Positions 1-13,325 are shown, counted from the stretch's first letter. The stretch is 64,000 bases of DNA from Bacillus sp. Marseille-Q3570 (GCF_946151055.1 NZ_CAMGYZ010000017.1:1-64000), one strand, 5' to 3'. A program made the numbers and translations. Notes: generated by a model from the letters alone, not told the origin.

Positions 1-74
1 TATTCATAATTAATTCCCCGTTCTCTCCATTTGTTTTGATTATAACGGGTTTTCTGATTGAATTAACACAAAAA

Positions 75-118
75 ATCCCGAATAGTGGACTTTTTTATAA
101 GTGTCCATTATTCGGGAT
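75..118 (-). terminator. Inverted repeat, possible minus-strand terminator
   Basis: A stem of about 16 bp (ATCCCGAATA.. with ..TATTCGGGAT) surrounds a T-rich loop. Read on the minus strand, the right arm is followed by a run of T. No minus-strand gene lies to its right in this window, so it may be a stand-alone palindromic element and not a working terminator. Confidence 0.35.
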
Positions 119-150
119 ACAGTTCAATCTTTTAGTTAAGAGCCTTCCTT

Positions 151-200
151 TTTAAAGAATCAACCTTCGCACAAGGCTAGGCTTTGCCAAGTTTTTTTAA
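151..200. repeat. TTTAAAG...GGCTTTGCCAAG MITE-like repeat, partial copy
   Basis: Degenerate short copy of the dispersed element seen most completely at 36776-36866. It keeps the TTTAAAG start and the GGCTTTGCCAAG end but lacks the internal part. Confidence 0.6.
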
Positions 201-201
201 G

Positions 202-388
202 TTAACGGACACCAGAGCCGTTATTTGGGACAAAATCGCTGTTCCTGAAACGCTAACGGACACCACAGCCGTTATTTGTGAACAAAGCAGCTGAATTTAT
301 TGGATATACCCAAAATAAGGTCCCTGGTGTCCGTTAAGTTTGTAAAGTTCCATTAATTTGGTTAAATAAGGTCTTCTGTGTCCGTTAG
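202..388. repeat. Family A palindromic repeat (TAACGGACAC...GTGTCCGTTA)
   Basis: Two direct units starting TAACGGACACCA lie about 50 bp apart and are followed by two inverted units ending GTGTCCGTTA about 53 bp apart. The whole block can fold into a long hairpin. Other copies: 3041, 25414, 28908, 30049, 49201 and 58256. Confidence 0.85.
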
Positions 389-616
389 TGGTAAGTGAAA
401 TGTGTGGAGGTAAAACATTGGTTGCTATCCTTATGATTTGGCCCATACAGAGCAGGTCTTTTGGTTTGAGACTCCTCTTCAGTTTTCAATGACTTATGTG
501 ACTAATCGGGTTGCTTCAGTGTTTCATTCGCCCACGGAAAGCGGGTATATTTCCACGCCATCCAAGGAATTGAGAAAACAACAATCTTTACTAAAAAAAG
601 CCTAAAATAAATTAGT
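389..616. other. Intergenic DNA with no recognisable gene
   Basis: I see no convincing coding frame, RNA gene or repeat between the family A block and the AEC gene. Together with the repeats to its left, positions 1-628 hold no gene. Confidence 0.5.
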
Positions 617-628
617 CAGGTGAAAGTC

Positions 629-1533
629 ATGTTCTTATTCGATTTGCTTAATATCGTTTTCCCCGTATTTTTCATTATATTGATCGGCTTTATCGTCGGA
701 AGATATCTAGGAGTAAACCCGAAACCAGTCTCTGATCTATGTATCTATGTTTTCAGCCCCGCCCTGTTCTTTTATTCGGTGACCACTTCATCCCTGGATT
801 TTTCTGATTTAGGGAAAATCGCCCTGTTCGGCGTCACTCTGTTTGTTTTATTTGCAGGTTTGATGAATGTCATCAGTTTTTTCTTCAAATGGGCTCCTTC
901 TTATAAAAATGCGATGATGCTTGCAAGTGCTTTCCCGAATGCAGGGAATTATGGACTTCCGATCCTCATGTTCGCTTTTGGTGAAAAAGGTGTCACAATC
1001 GGTATCATTTTTGCGGTCATCCAATCTTTACTTATGAATTCTGCAGGGGTTTATTACGCTTCGAGAAATGAAGAGACCGGTTTTGGACAAGCCTTTTCAA
1101 ACATTTTTAAAATGCCTGCATTTGTAGCAATCCTATTGGCTATCTTTTTAAATTAGCGGGTATCCAGGTTCCGGCGGCTTTGGCTAACCCGGTTGAACTA
1201 TTAGGGAACGCGGCCATACCGGCTTTATTGACCTTACTAGGAATCAACCTTTCAAACATCAATGTAAAGAGTGCGATGTCATTCATCAGCATTGCAACTA
1301 CTTTCAAACTGATCGTCTATCCGGCGATTGCTTTTTTGATCATCGGATTTTTTTATCCGTTAGATTCACTTTGGGCAAAAGTACTCATCCTTTCGTCTGC
1401 CACCCCGACAGCGGCGACGACTACTTTACTTGCGACAAAATTCGAGCTGAAATCGGAGTATGTCTCAAGTGCGATGTTTGTCAGCACAGTAACCAGCTTA
1501 GCCACAATTTCATTTTTATTATTCATGATTTAA
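629..1533 (+). pseudogene. AEC-family (auxin efflux carrier type) membrane transporter, frame broken near 1150
   Basis: Two adjacent frames together give one AEC-family permease of about 302 residues, the usual family length. The first part (629-1156) ends FVAILLAIFLN-stop; the second continues as KLAGIQVPAALANPVELLGNAA and runs to 1533. Both are rich in hydrophobic segments, about ten in all, as expected for this secondary-carrier family of organic anions. ATG 629 is the likelier start because AGGTGA at 617-622 sits 6 bases upstream; GTG 620 is in frame but overlaps that site. The break is a -1 shift exactly at T TTA AAT TAG, a canonical slippery heptamer followed at once by a stop. It may be a true mutation, a missing base in the T5/A3 run, or programmed frameshifting. 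Substrate unknown. Confidence 0.75.
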
Positions 1534-1625
1534 CGTTCCAAGCTCCCTCTTTCAGCTATTTTGAAAATATTTCAAGGTGCTAAAGCGCATACATTTTTGA
1601 TAAGATGTTGGTAGGAGGGATTGTT

Positions 1626-2963
1626 ATGGAGTTAGGTTTATATCAAACACAATCGATGAAACTTGTCATGACGCAAGAGTTACGACAAGCGATAACGATT
1701 TTACAATATCCTACACTCGAACTTTCTCAATTTTTACATCAACAGGCAATGGAAAATCCTTTGATCGATCTGCAGGAAAAACAACCAGTGGATGTCAAAA
1801 GTGAACGAACTTCTACGACTGAAAGCGATCAGGATTCCTGGTTTTATGATGAAGATAATGATTTCAATCCAGTCAATTTCATCAAATCAGAAGATGATTC
1901 TTTACAGTTGCATCTTCTAGAGCAATTGGCCTGGGTTGAATTGACTGATGAAGATAAAGCGATCGCAGAATATATGATTTATTGTTTAGATGAGAACGGG
2001 TATCTTGACTGCAGTTTAGGGTGTCTACAGGAAGAGCTCGATGTACCGATTGAAAAAATCGAAATCATTCTGAAGCGAATTCAACAGCTCGAACCGATCG
2101 GTGTTGGAGCAAGATCATTGTCTGAATGTCTGATGCTGCAGTTGAAAGCGACGGATTGTGACAAGCCTGTAGTAGAAGAGATCATCAAGCACCACCTTGA
2201 TGCATTTGCGGATAAGAAGTTTTCCTATCTATCCAAAACGCTGAACATCACGATGAAAGACTTGAAGGAAGTAGAAGATTTCATTCGTTCGTTGAATCCG
2301 AGGCCGTGTTCCGGATTTGAAAAAGACCGGCCTGAATGGGTCGAGCCTGAATTCTTCATTGAACAGGATAAGCTGGGGGATCTTTATGTAAGGATGAATG
2401 AAGAGCTTGTTCCTGAAGTTTCGTTGAATGAGCGGTATTTCCGGATCTTGAAGCAGCACGGTGAAGCGAAGTCCTACCTTGAAAACCAACTGCAAAAATT
2501 CGAATGGCTGAAGCGGAGTCTTGACCAGCGTAGGCAAACGCTCCAAAATCTTGGGGAATACTTGCTGCAAGCACAACGGGCTTTCTTCGAGAATGGATAT
2601 GAGGCACTTCGACCAATGACGTTGAAGGAAGTCGCAATGCAAATCGATGTCCATGAATCGACGATCAGCAGAGCAGTGAAAAACAAAACGATCCAAACGC
2701 CTAAAGGAACAATCCCACTGAAATCTTTGTTCACTTCAAAGTTGGATAAGACAAATCAAATGGAAGATACTTCATCAGCGCAGGTGAAAATACAAATTCA
2801 GCGTATGGTGGATGCTGAACCGAAGCACAAGCCTCTTTCTGATCAGAAAATCGCCAACTCTCTTAAAGAAGAAGGGATCGACATATCGAGGCGGACGGTA
2901 GCAAAATACCGTGAAGAACTGAGAATCCCATCATCATCGAAACGAAAAAGCATCGTCGTATAA
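1626..2963 (+). CDS. rpoN: RNA polymerase sigma-54 factor RpoN (SigL)
   Basis: Alternative sigma factor that directs RNA polymerase to -24/-12 promoters and needs an AAA+ enhancer-binding activator. The 445-residue protein has the Gln/Leu-rich region I at residues 1-50 (QTQSMKLVMTQELRQAITIL), an acidic region II at about 55-95, the core-binding domain, a helix-turn-helix near 335-365 (HESTISRAVKNK), and the RpoN box RRTVAKYRE near 422-430 that reads the -24 element. I chose ATG 1626 because GTAGGAGGGA lies just upstream; an in-frame ATG at 1605 overlaps that ribosome site. In Bacillus subtilis this factor drives catabolic operons. It stands alone here, with a hairpin after the stop. Confidence 0.96.
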   Translation: MELGLYQTQSMKLVMTQELRQAITILQYPTLELSQFLHQQAMENPLIDLQEKQPVDVKSERTSTTESDQDSWFYDEDNDFNPVNFIKSEDDSLQLHLLEQLAWVELTDEDKAIAEYMIYCLDENGYLDCSLGCLQEELDVPIEKIEIILKRIQQLEPIGVGARSLSECLMLQLKATDCDKPVVEEIIKHHLDAFADKKFSYLSKTLNITMKDLKEVEDFIRSLNPRPCSGFEKDRPEWVEPEFFIEQDKLGDLYVRMNEELVPEVSLNERYFRILKQHGEAKSYLENQLQKFEWLKRSLDQRRQTLQNLGEYLLQAQRAFFENGYEALRPMTLKEVAMQIDVHESTISRAVKNKTIQTPKGTIPLKSLFTSKLDKTNQMEDTSSAQVKIQIQRMVDAEPKHKPLSDQKIANSLKEEGIDISRRTVAKYREELRIPSSSKRKSIVV

Positions 2964-2993
2964 CGGTGGAAATGTCGTGGTTCCATCGTTTTC
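2963..2993 (+). terminator. Stem-loop after rpoN
   Basis: GGTGGAA / TTCCATC stem directly after the rpoN stop, followed by a short T-rich stretch. Fits a weak intrinsic terminator. Confidence 0.55.
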
Positions 2994-3040
2994 AGCTTAT
3001 TTTAGTTAGGAATTTGGATCTGAACTATTCACATTTAAAT

Positions 3041-3122
3041 TAGAGGACAACTGTTCCGTTATTTGTGAAAAATAGAGCTGATTTTCTATAGATATCATCG
3101 AATAAGATCTCTGGTGTCCGAC
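3041..3122. repeat. Family A palindromic repeat, degenerate single-unit copy
   Basis: Left part has the CCGTTATTTGTGA word and right part ends TCTCTGGTGTCCG, the same words as in the copy at 202-388, but with one unit on each side and several changes. Confidence 0.65.
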
Positions 3123-3197
3123 AAATTTTGTTCCAAAACGTGTGGGGCAATAAAAGATAAACTGATTTGTTTTATATGGTAAAAAGGAGCAAAAATC

Positions 3198-3443
3198 ATG
3201 TTGACTGTCCGATTTTATACGAAAACAAATTGTCCATTGTGCGATAAAGCACTCTTGATCCTTGAAGAATTACAGGAAGAAATCGATTTTACCATAGAAG
3301 AGCGGGACATTTATACAAATGATCAATGGTTAGAGGCTTATGGGGTGATGATTCCAGTCGTACAAGTGAATGGAGAAGATCTTCAATACGGTATCATCGA
3401 CCAAAATGATTTAAGAAAACGCTTACTTACATTTTTCGAGTGA
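3198..3443 (+). CDS. Glutaredoxin-like family protein (DUF836 type)
   Basis: Small thioredoxin-fold protein of 81 residues with the N-terminal pattern beta-strand (LTVRFYTKT), CPLC redox motif at residues 12-15, helix, then IEERDIYTND, and a conserved cis-proline region (MIPVVQVNGE). This is the layout of the short glutaredoxin-like family often found beside central-metabolism genes in Bacillaceae. A role in thiol-disulfide exchange is likely, but its partner is unknown. AAAGGAGC precedes ATG 3198. It lies just upstream of the cggR promoter and ends in its own terminator, so it is probably not part of the glycolytic operon. Confidence 0.8.
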   Translation: MLTVRFYTKTNCPLCDKALLILEELQEEIDFTIEERDIYTNDQWLEAYGVMIPVVQVNGEDLQYGIIDQNDLRKRLLTFFE

Positions 3444-3449
3444 TTTTTG

Positions 3450-3478
3450 TTGAAACCATTTGAAGGACTTGCTAATAT
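3450..3478 (+). promoter_or_regulatory. Putative sigma-A promoter for the cggR operon
   Basis: TTGAAA (3450-3455), 17-bp spacer, TAATAT (3473-3478). The start would fall about 30 bp before the CggR operator, so bound CggR would act as a roadblock just downstream, as in B. subtilis. It overlaps the terminator hairpin of the upstream gene, which lowers confidence. Confidence 0.45.
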
Positions 3479-3508
3479 AATAAGTGTATTAGCAAGTCGT
3501 ATTTTTTT
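3467..3508 (+). terminator. Terminator of the glutaredoxin-like gene
   Basis: GACTTGCTAAT / GTATTAGCAAGTC stem (3467-3499) followed by a run of eight T. Confidence 0.7.
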
Positions 3509-3517
3509 TACACTTAT

Positions 3518-3553
3518 TGGGACATAATACGACTAACCGGGACAATAACAGTC
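3518..3553 (+). promoter_or_regulatory. CggR operator (two half-operators)
   Basis: Two tandem half-sites, TGGGAC-N6-CGAC and CGGGAC-N6-AGTC, separated by 4 bp. The spacing equals the known B. subtilis CggR operator, CGGGAC-N6-TGTC-N4-CGGGAC-N6-TGTC. It lies 27 bp upstream of cggR. In the known system CggR binds here and fructose-1,6-bisphosphate relieves repression. Confidence 0.85.
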
Positions 3554-3579
3554 CCGACCCTGATTAAAGGGGAGTTGCG

Positions 3580-4602
3580 ATGGAACCGTTAATTGATTTA
3601 CAAAGAAAATTATTACCTGACTTGCTCGATGTTATGCAAAACCGATACAGGATCCTTCAAAATGTACGGTATATGCAACCGGTCGGCAGAAGAAGTCTAG
3701 CAGCGAATTTACAACAGACCGAGCGAGTTCTTCGTGCGGAAGTGGAGTTTTTGAATAAGCAAGAACTTTTGAAGATTTCTACTTCAGGTATGACTTTGAC
3801 TGATGAAGGTAATCATATTCTTCTAGAACTTGAAAACATAATGAAGCAAGTTTCAGGACTTCATGTTTTAGAAGGACAATTACAGGAAAAATTAAAGTTG
3901 GCAGAAGTCATCATCGTTCCAGGGGACAGCGATCGGGAATCCTGGGTGAAAAAAGAGATGGGGAAAGCAGCGATCAAGCGGCTTTTACCACTTTTAAAAA
4001 ACCAGAAGACGATTGCAGTGACTGGAGGAACGACGCTGGCAGCAGTTGCAGACATGATGACGCCGCTTTCAAAGAAGCGGCAGCCAATGATCGTACCAGC
4101 TCGAGGCGGTCTCGGTGAACGAGTAGAAAATCAAGCCAATACGATTTGCGCTACGATGGCTAAAAAAGCAAACGGAGAATACCGATTGCTTCATGTCCCC
4201 GATCAATTAAGCAATGAATCTTATCAAAGTTTAATTGGAGAGCCAGGTGTTAAAGATGTACTGGAGGAGATCCGGTCAGCGGAAATCGTCATCCATGGGA
4301 TCGGAGAAGCGAAAACGATGGCTGAACGAAGGAATTCTTCCTCTGAAGTTTATCAGCAGATTGTAGAACACCAGGCTGTTGCTGAAGCGTTCGGATACTA
4401 TTTCGACAAAGACGGCAACATCGTCCACAAGGTGAAAACAGTCGGCCTACAGCTCGACGATCTTACAAACGACAAGACGATATTTGCTGTAGCAGGCGGC
4501 AGCAGTAAAGCCAGCGCAATCGCAGCATATATGAAACGCGGCCCCAACCAGATCCTCATCACAGATGAAGGCGCCGCAAAACAACTGATCGAATTCGATT
4601 AA
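3580..4602 (+). CDS. cggR: Central glycolytic genes regulator CggR
   Basis: SorC-family repressor of the lower-glycolysis operon, 340 residues, the same length as the B. subtilis protein. The N-terminal winged helix (residues about 15-75, including MQPVGRRSLAANLQQTERVLRAEVEFLNKQELL) reads the operator. The C-terminal sugar-phosphate-binding domain starts near residue 90 and contains the conserved TGGTTLAAVADMM stretch and the PARGGLGE segment near 174-181. Fructose-1,6-bisphosphate is the known inducer in this family. It is the first gene of cggR-gapA-pgk-tpiA-gpmI-eno and has a matching operator 27 bp upstream, so it is autoregulated. GGGGAG precedes ATG 3580. Confidence 0.97.
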   Translation: MEPLIDLQRKLLPDLLDVMQNRYRILQNVRYMQPVGRRSLAANLQQTERVLRAEVEFLNKQELLKISTSGMTLTDEGNHILLELENIMKQVSGLHVLEGQLQEKLKLAEVIIVPGDSDRESWVKKEMGKAAIKRLLPLLKNQKTIAVTGGTTLAAVADMMTPLSKKRQPMIVPARGGLGERVENQANTICATMAKKANGEYRLLHVPDQLSNESYQSLIGEPGVKDVLEEIRSAEIVIHGIGEAKTMAERRNSSSEVYQQIVEHQAVAEAFGYYFDKDGNIVHKVKTVGLQLDDLTNDKTIFAVAGGSSKASAIAAYMKRGPNQILITDEGAAKQLIEFD

Positions 4603-4611
4603 GTGCTATAA

Positions 4612-5787
<1,176 letters not shown>

Positions 5788-5822
5788 TAGAAAAATTAAG
5801 AAGCCACAGGCTTTTTAAACAA

Positions 5823-5848
5823 ACAGTTTTTCAATAGGAAAAAACTGT
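5823..5848 (+). terminator. Perfect 9-bp stem-loop between gapA and pgk
   Basis: ACAGTTTTT / AAAAACTGT with an 8-base loop. No T-run follows, so it may be a processing site, stabiliser or partial terminator that sets gapA apart from pgk. The 217-bp spacer around it has no other clear element. Confidence 0.5.
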
Positions 5849-6004
5849 ACCATTTTCATAAGTTTATATAGAATGTGGGGGAGGGGTAATTTTACTCCTC
5901 TTTTCACATGTACTTAGGGGAAGTTAACAATTAAGCCGGAGTTAAAAGCAGAAGTTCAACAATTAAATGAAGGATTTATTAAAACGAAGGAGGCTTTTCC
6001 GTAT

Positions 6005-7189
6005 ATGCAAAAACAGTCTTTGCGTGATGTGAATGTTGAAGGGAAGAGAGTTTTCTGTCGCGTTGACTTCAACGTGCCGATGAAGGATGGAGAAGTGAAT
6101 GACGAAACTCGAATCCGTGCGGCATTACCGACAATCCAACACTTAGTAGAAAACGGAGCAAAAGTCATTCTAGCAAGTCATCTTGGACGTCCGAAGGGAC
6201 AAGTCGTTGAAGAATTGCGTCTTGATCCTGTCGCAAAACGTCTAAGTGATCTCTTGAACCAGACCGTTACAAAAACCGATCAAGTTTATGGTGAAGAAGT
6301 CGACCAAGCAATCTCTAACCTGAGCAATGGAGAAGTCTTACTGATTGAAAACGTTCGTTTTGAACCTGGTGAAGAAAAGAACGATCCAGAGCTAGCGAAG
6401 GCATTCGCTGCTATGGCTGACGTGTATGTAAATGATGCATTTGGAGCTGCTCACCGCGCACACGCATCAACCGAAGGTATCGCTCATCATCTTCCAGGGG
6501 TCTCAGGACTTTTAATGGAAAAAGAACTTGATGTTCTCGGAAAAGCACTTTCAACTCCAGAACGTCCATTTACAGCCGTAATTGGCGGCGCAAAAGTCAA
6601 AGATAAAATCGGGGTTATCGATAATCTTTTAGATAAAGTGGACAACCTGATCATCGGGGGCGGACTGGCGTATACGTTTGTAAAAGCGCTCGGGTATGAC
6701 GTCGGGAAGTCTCTTTTAGAAGAGGATAAAATCGACCTGGCAAAATCATTCATGGAAAAAGCGGAGCAAAAAGGCGTAAAGATGTATCTACCGAAAGATG
6801 TCGTCGTTGCAGATGATTTTTCTAGAGATGCCAATACGAAAGTCGTCTCGATTGATGAAATCCCTTCAGATTGGGAAGCACTAGATATTGGACCAGGTAC
6901 TCGTGATGAGTACAGAACCGTGATCGAAGGCTCGAAACTTGTAATATGGAATGGTCCTATGGGGGTATTCGAATTTGATGCCTTTGCGAACGGTACGATG
7001 ACAATCGCGAAAGCATTAGCCGACGCGAAAGATACGTACAGTGTCATCGGTGGCGGTGATTCAGCGGCAGCAGTCGAAAAATTCGACCTCGCAGATGCAA
7101 TGGATCACATCTCTACCGGTGGAGGTGCCTCTCTGGAGTTTATGGAAGGAAAGGTTTTACCGGGCGTCGCTGCGTTAAAAGATAAGTAA
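6005..7189 (+). CDS. pgk: Phosphoglycerate kinase
   Basis: Makes ATP and 3-phosphoglycerate from 1,3-bisphosphoglycerate. The 394-residue length is typical of bacterial PGK. Visible motifs are [13 protein letters not shown] near the N-terminus (substrate side), [10 protein letters not shown], the hinge and nucleotide-binding region [26 protein letters not shown], and the C-terminal nucleotide loop [12 protein letters not shown] ... [20 protein letters not shown] is 10 bases before ATG 6005. Third structural position in the glycolytic operon, with a 217-bp spacer before it and a structured repeat directly after its stop. Confidence 0.98.
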   Translation: MQKQSLRDVNVEGKRVFCRVDFNVPMKDGEVNDETRIRAALPTIQHLVENGAKVILASHLGRPKGQVVEELRLDPVAKRLSDLLNQTVTKTDQVYGEEVDQAISNLSNGEVLLIENVRFEPGEEKNDPELAKAFAAMADVYVNDAFGAAHRAHASTEGIAHHLPGVSGLLMEKELDVLGKALSTPERPFTAVIGGAKVKDKIGVIDNLLDKVDNLIIGGGLAYTFVKALGYDVGKSLLEEDKIDLAKSFMEKAEQKGVKMYLPKDVVVADDFSRDANTKVVSIDEIPSDWEALDIGPGTRDEYRTVIEGSKLVIWNGPMGVFEFDAFANGTMTIAKALADAKDTYSVIGGGDSAAAVEKFDLADAMDHISTGGGASLEFMEGKVLPGVAALKDK

Positions 7190-7190
7190 A

Positions 7191-7312
7191 TAGACAAATG
7201 ATTATCGTCGAATTTCGTCGTTACTCGGTTTCTCCGGTCCTCACGTATTAGTGACATACGCTCCGGTCCTTGAAACCTTCGTGCCTCGAACTTCTTGATA
7301 CTAATTTGTCTA
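7191..7312. repeat. Palindromic dispersed element between pgk and tpiA
   Basis: About 122 bp bounded by a perfect 9-bp inverted repeat (TAGACAAAT at 7191-7199, ATTTGTCTA at 7304-7312). The interior has two GGTCCT words and pairing stretches such as GTTACT/AGTGAC. A second copy, inverted and clearly homologous over more than 100 bp, lies inside the tmRNA intron at 18401-18511. It is transcribed as part of the glycolytic operon. It could be a small non-autonomous mobile element or a structured RNA. The paired GUCCU words recall the loops of the Bacillaceae-1 RNA motif, but I could not test this. Confidence 0.8.
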
Positions 7313-7424
7313 TGAAGTTGAAAGTAACAGATCACAAATCATCGTCCCTAGAAATCTTGCCCGCGGAATCTTGAAAACAACAATGTAGAACAACATACTT
7401 AAATTAATGAAAGGTGGTCCTTAA

Positions 7425-9717
<2,293 letters not shown>

Positions 9718-9757
9718 TCCGGATTTTAAAATAGTGTTATTAAAACTAAGGAGATGA

Positions 9758-11053
<1,296 letters not shown>

Positions 11054-11090
11054 GTGTAGAGTAAAAGCAAATACTCTTCTTATACTGGAA

Positions 11091-11135
11091 GAACCCCGAA
11101 CACCGCATCACAAGCGGCATTCGGGGTTCTTTTTA
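11091..11135 (+). terminator. Terminator of the glycolytic operon
   Basis: GAACCCCGAA.. / ..TTCGGGGTTC stem with an inner CCGC/GCGG pairing, then TTTTTAT. Confidence 0.92.
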
Positions 11136-11144
11136 TGGCACTGC

Positions 11145-11252
11145 GTGCCAGGCACGACAATTTCGCCTTACTTTCCCAAGGGTTCTCAGAAGGTGCCTGG
11201 CACCGAAATGGATCCCTTGTGCGGCAACGGATTAGAAATTGTACCTGGCACC
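11145..11252. repeat. GTGCC(A/T)GGCAC palindrome array after eno
   Basis: Three copies at 11145, about 11193 and about 11241 (the last changed to GTACCTGGCACC), again 48 bp apart. Same family as 4620-4728 and 12543-12650. Confidence 0.85.
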
Positions 11253-11271
11253 GAGCAGCATCGAAGCGTCG

Positions 11272-11445
11272 CTACATGTCTTCGTTGTCTGCGTGTACGT
11301 CACTTCGCTCTAGCTCCATCCCATTGTCGGCCTGGTCAATGAGAAGGTCTAGTGGTTGGAAGGCATCACTTTGAACCGTGAATCCTGGGTTCATATTCGT
11401 TGCAGTTGGAAGCTCTTTCTCGCGATTTCGGTTTTTTCTTTGCAT
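11272..11445 (-). CDS. Small hydrophilic protein of unknown function (57 residues)
   Basis: A minus-strand frame from ATG at 11445 to TAG at 11272, preceded by GGAGGTG with an 8-base spacer. The product is very polar: a basic start (MQRKNRNREKELP), a middle FTVQSDAFQPLDLLIDQAD and an acidic end. There is no signal peptide, membrane segment or cysteine. It lies between the eno terminator with its repeats and uvsE, facing eno. I do not recognise a family. The good ribosome site and acceptable codon choice make it a likely real gene. Confidence 0.55.
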   Translation of the reverse strand: MQRKNRNREKELPTATNMNPGFTVQSDAFQPLDLLIDQADNGMELERSDVHADNEDM

Positions 11446-11560
11446 CGCATAAACACCTCCATGATTTTAATATGCTTGTCGCATAGTGAAAATATGTTAC
11501 TCATCATTTTCCAAACCTTTTGACATACTACATGTTAACTGATTGAACGGAGGATTTCAG

Positions 11561-12526
11561 ATGACAGTTGTTCGCCTAGGTTATGTAGCGATGAGCCTCA
11601 AGGTTAAAAATGCATCGCCATCTCAGACCATGACCATAAAAAATTTCTCGCAAATTGAAAACCGCAATGCTGCGATGTTGAAGCTGGAACGGATTACGCG
11701 TTCCAATCTCCAGAATACGTTAAGGATCCTCCGGCACAATGCCGCCTATGATATCAAGTTTTACCGGATGACCTCGAGATTGGTGCCGCTTGCTACATTC
11801 GAAGAACTTCCTGATTGGGATTACATGACGGCAATTGAAGAGAATCTTGACGAAGTCGGGAACTTTGTAGCGGAAAAAGAAATGCGGGTCGATTTCCACC
11901 CTGATCATTTTGTATTGATCAACTCACCGAAAAAAGATGTCCTTAAAATGACAGTGAAAACCTTGATGCTGCACAAGAGACTTCTAGAGGGAATGGGAAT
12001 TCTTCCGAGACATCGATGTGTTCTTCATGTCGGAGGGGTTTATGGAGATCGGGAGCTTGCCCTGGAACGATTTATCCAAAACTGGATGCTCGTACCGACC
12101 TCCATTCAGGAGATGATCATATTAGAAAATGACGATAAATCATTTCATTTGAATGATACCCTGTACCTGTGTGAAAAGTTAGGTGTTCCGTTGGTATTCG
12201 ATTATCATCATCACCTGGCGCATCATGAAAACAAACATTGGGAGGAAGAGTGGGAGAGAATCGTAAACACATGGTCAGAGTCACATCTCCCCATAAAAAT
12301 GCACATTTCCAGTCCAAAGAACGAAAAACAATTCAGAGCACATAATGATTATATTGATGTCGAGATGTTCATGGATTTCCTCAACGAAATCAAAGGTAGT
12401 GTCGATCAGATTGATTGCATGATCGAAGCAAAGAAAAAAGACGAAGCCCTCTTTAAACTCATGGAGGATCTTAAACAACACAACAACATTGAGATCATCG
12501 ACGGCGCAAGCTTCAAGATCAAATAA
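11561..12526 (+). CDS. uvsE: UV DNA damage endonuclease UvsE (UVDE)
   Basis: TIM-barrel endonuclease that nicks DNA 5' of UV photoproducts and other lesions and so starts an excision pathway independent of UvrABC. The 321-residue protein has the family start RLGYVAMSL, HNAAYDIKFYRMTSRLVPLAT, the metal ligands in VDFHPDHFVLINS, VLHVGGVYGDRE, ILENDDKSFHLND, and VFDYHHHLAHHENK, and the late KMHISSPKN and DNDYIDVEMFMDF-like segment (RAHNDYIDVEMF). CGGAGGATT precedes ATG 11561; the TTG at 11543 overlaps that region. Members are common in spore formers, where UV resistance matters. Single gene. Confidence 0.93.
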   Translation: MTVVRLGYVAMSLKVKNASPSQTMTIKNFSQIENRNAAMLKLERITRSNLQNTLRILRHNAAYDIKFYRMTSRLVPLATFEELPDWDYMTAIEENLDEVGNFVAEKEMRVDFHPDHFVLINSPKKDVLKMTVKTLMLHKRLLEGMGILPRHRCVLHVGGVYGDRELALERFIQNWMLVPTSIQEMIILENDDKSFHLNDTLYLCEKLGVPLVFDYHHHLAHHENKHWEEEWERIVNTWSESHLPIKMHISSPKNEKQFRAHNDYIDVEMFMDFLNEIKGSVDQIDCMIEAKKKDEALFKLMEDLKQHNNIEIIDGASFKIK

Positions 12527-12542
12527 ACGTGCACAATCAGGC

Positions 12543-12650
12543 GTGCCTGGCACCAAATGAGAGTCCTTGCGCCTCAAGGGATTTGGAACGGTGCCTGGCA
12601 CCAAATGAGAGTCCTTGCGCCTCAAGGGATTCAAAATGGTGCCAGGCACC
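12543..12650. repeat. GTGCCTGGCAC palindrome array with a 48-bp tandem duplication
   Basis: Palindromes at 12543, about 12591 and about 12639. The linkers are near-identical direct repeats beginning CACCAAATGAGAGTCC at 12551 and 12599, period 48 bp. This very similar tandem copy suggests recent duplication. Confidence 0.9.
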
Positions 12651-12741
12651 GTCCGAATCTTCCTGTGCGATTTTTGTTGAATTTTCCATCTTCGTTGTGA
12701 TACATTTATAGTACTGGATTGTGTCGTTGGAGGTGGATGAA

Positions 12742-12972
12742 TTGGAAACATTCTTAATGGTTTTATTGATTATTGATGCGCTTGCAATTATAACTGTCGT
12801 ATTACTTCAGTCTGGTAAGAGTGCTGGATTATCCGGTGCGATCACTGGTGGAGCAGAGCAACTTTTCGGTAAGCAAAAAGCTCGCGGTATCGATGCTGTG
12901 TTCCAAAAGTTGACGATCGTACTCGCGGTATTATTCTTCGTTCTTACGATCTTGTTAGCATACGTATATTAA
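12742..12972 (+). CDS. secG: Preprotein translocase subunit SecG
   Basis: Small membrane subunit of the SecYEG channel that helps SecA-driven protein export. The 76-residue length equals B. subtilis SecG. It has two transmembrane segments (about residues 3-22 and 52-74) around the conserved cytoplasmic stretch [37 protein letters not shown] at 12729-12736 points to the TTG at 12742; the GTG at 12721 has no ribosome site. Gene order secG-est-rnr-smpB-ssrA is typical of Bacillaceae. A terminator follows. Confidence 0.95.
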   Translation: METFLMVLLIIDALAIITVVLLQSGKSAGLSGAITGGAEQLFGKQKARGIDAVFQKLTIVLAVLFFVLTILLAYVY

Positions 12973-12984
12973 TTTGTTTGCTAG

Positions 12985-13018
12985 AACAGCAAGTGTAAAA
13001 GCTTGCTGTTTTATTTAT
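12985..13018 (+). terminator. Terminator of secG
   Basis: AACAGCAAG / CTTGCTGTT stem followed by TTATTTATTT. Confidence 0.85.
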
Positions 13019-13168
13019 TTACTTAAAGTTCAGGTGCACAAGCTGGCGGCTTCGGAAGCAATACACCGCACGAAGGAAAAGTAGCAATTTCTTTTTCGAG
13101 GAACGAATGGCTCAGCCAAAGTCTAAGTTGGCTATGTATGAGAAAAATAAGGCTGTGAAAAAATAAAT

Positions 13169-13325
13169 TCATATGACAAGACTTGCCCGAAATCACGGCT
13201 GTAGTGTCCGTATGAAGGGTTCATACGACAAGTCTGCTCCCAAAACACAGTTTAAATGTCCGTATGAAGAGTTCATACGGCACATATTACCCAAAAATAC
13301 AGCTCAAGTGTCCGTATAAAATAAA
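13169..13325. repeat. Tandem array with GTGTCCGTATGAA..TTCATACG units, period about 52-53 bp
   Basis: The word RTGTCCGTATGAA starts near 13204, 13257 and 13309, each (except the last) followed by a TTCATACG arm that pairs with CGTATGAA. Linkers are related but diverged. The rest of the 447-bp secG-hydrolase spacer shows no gene. Confidence 0.85.

Noticed and set aside
13169-13325. CRISPR-like spaced repeats
   Set aside because: Units diverge, contain palindromes shared with spacers of related sequence, and no cas genes are present. The same applies to the arrays at 28238, 35811 and 42689.
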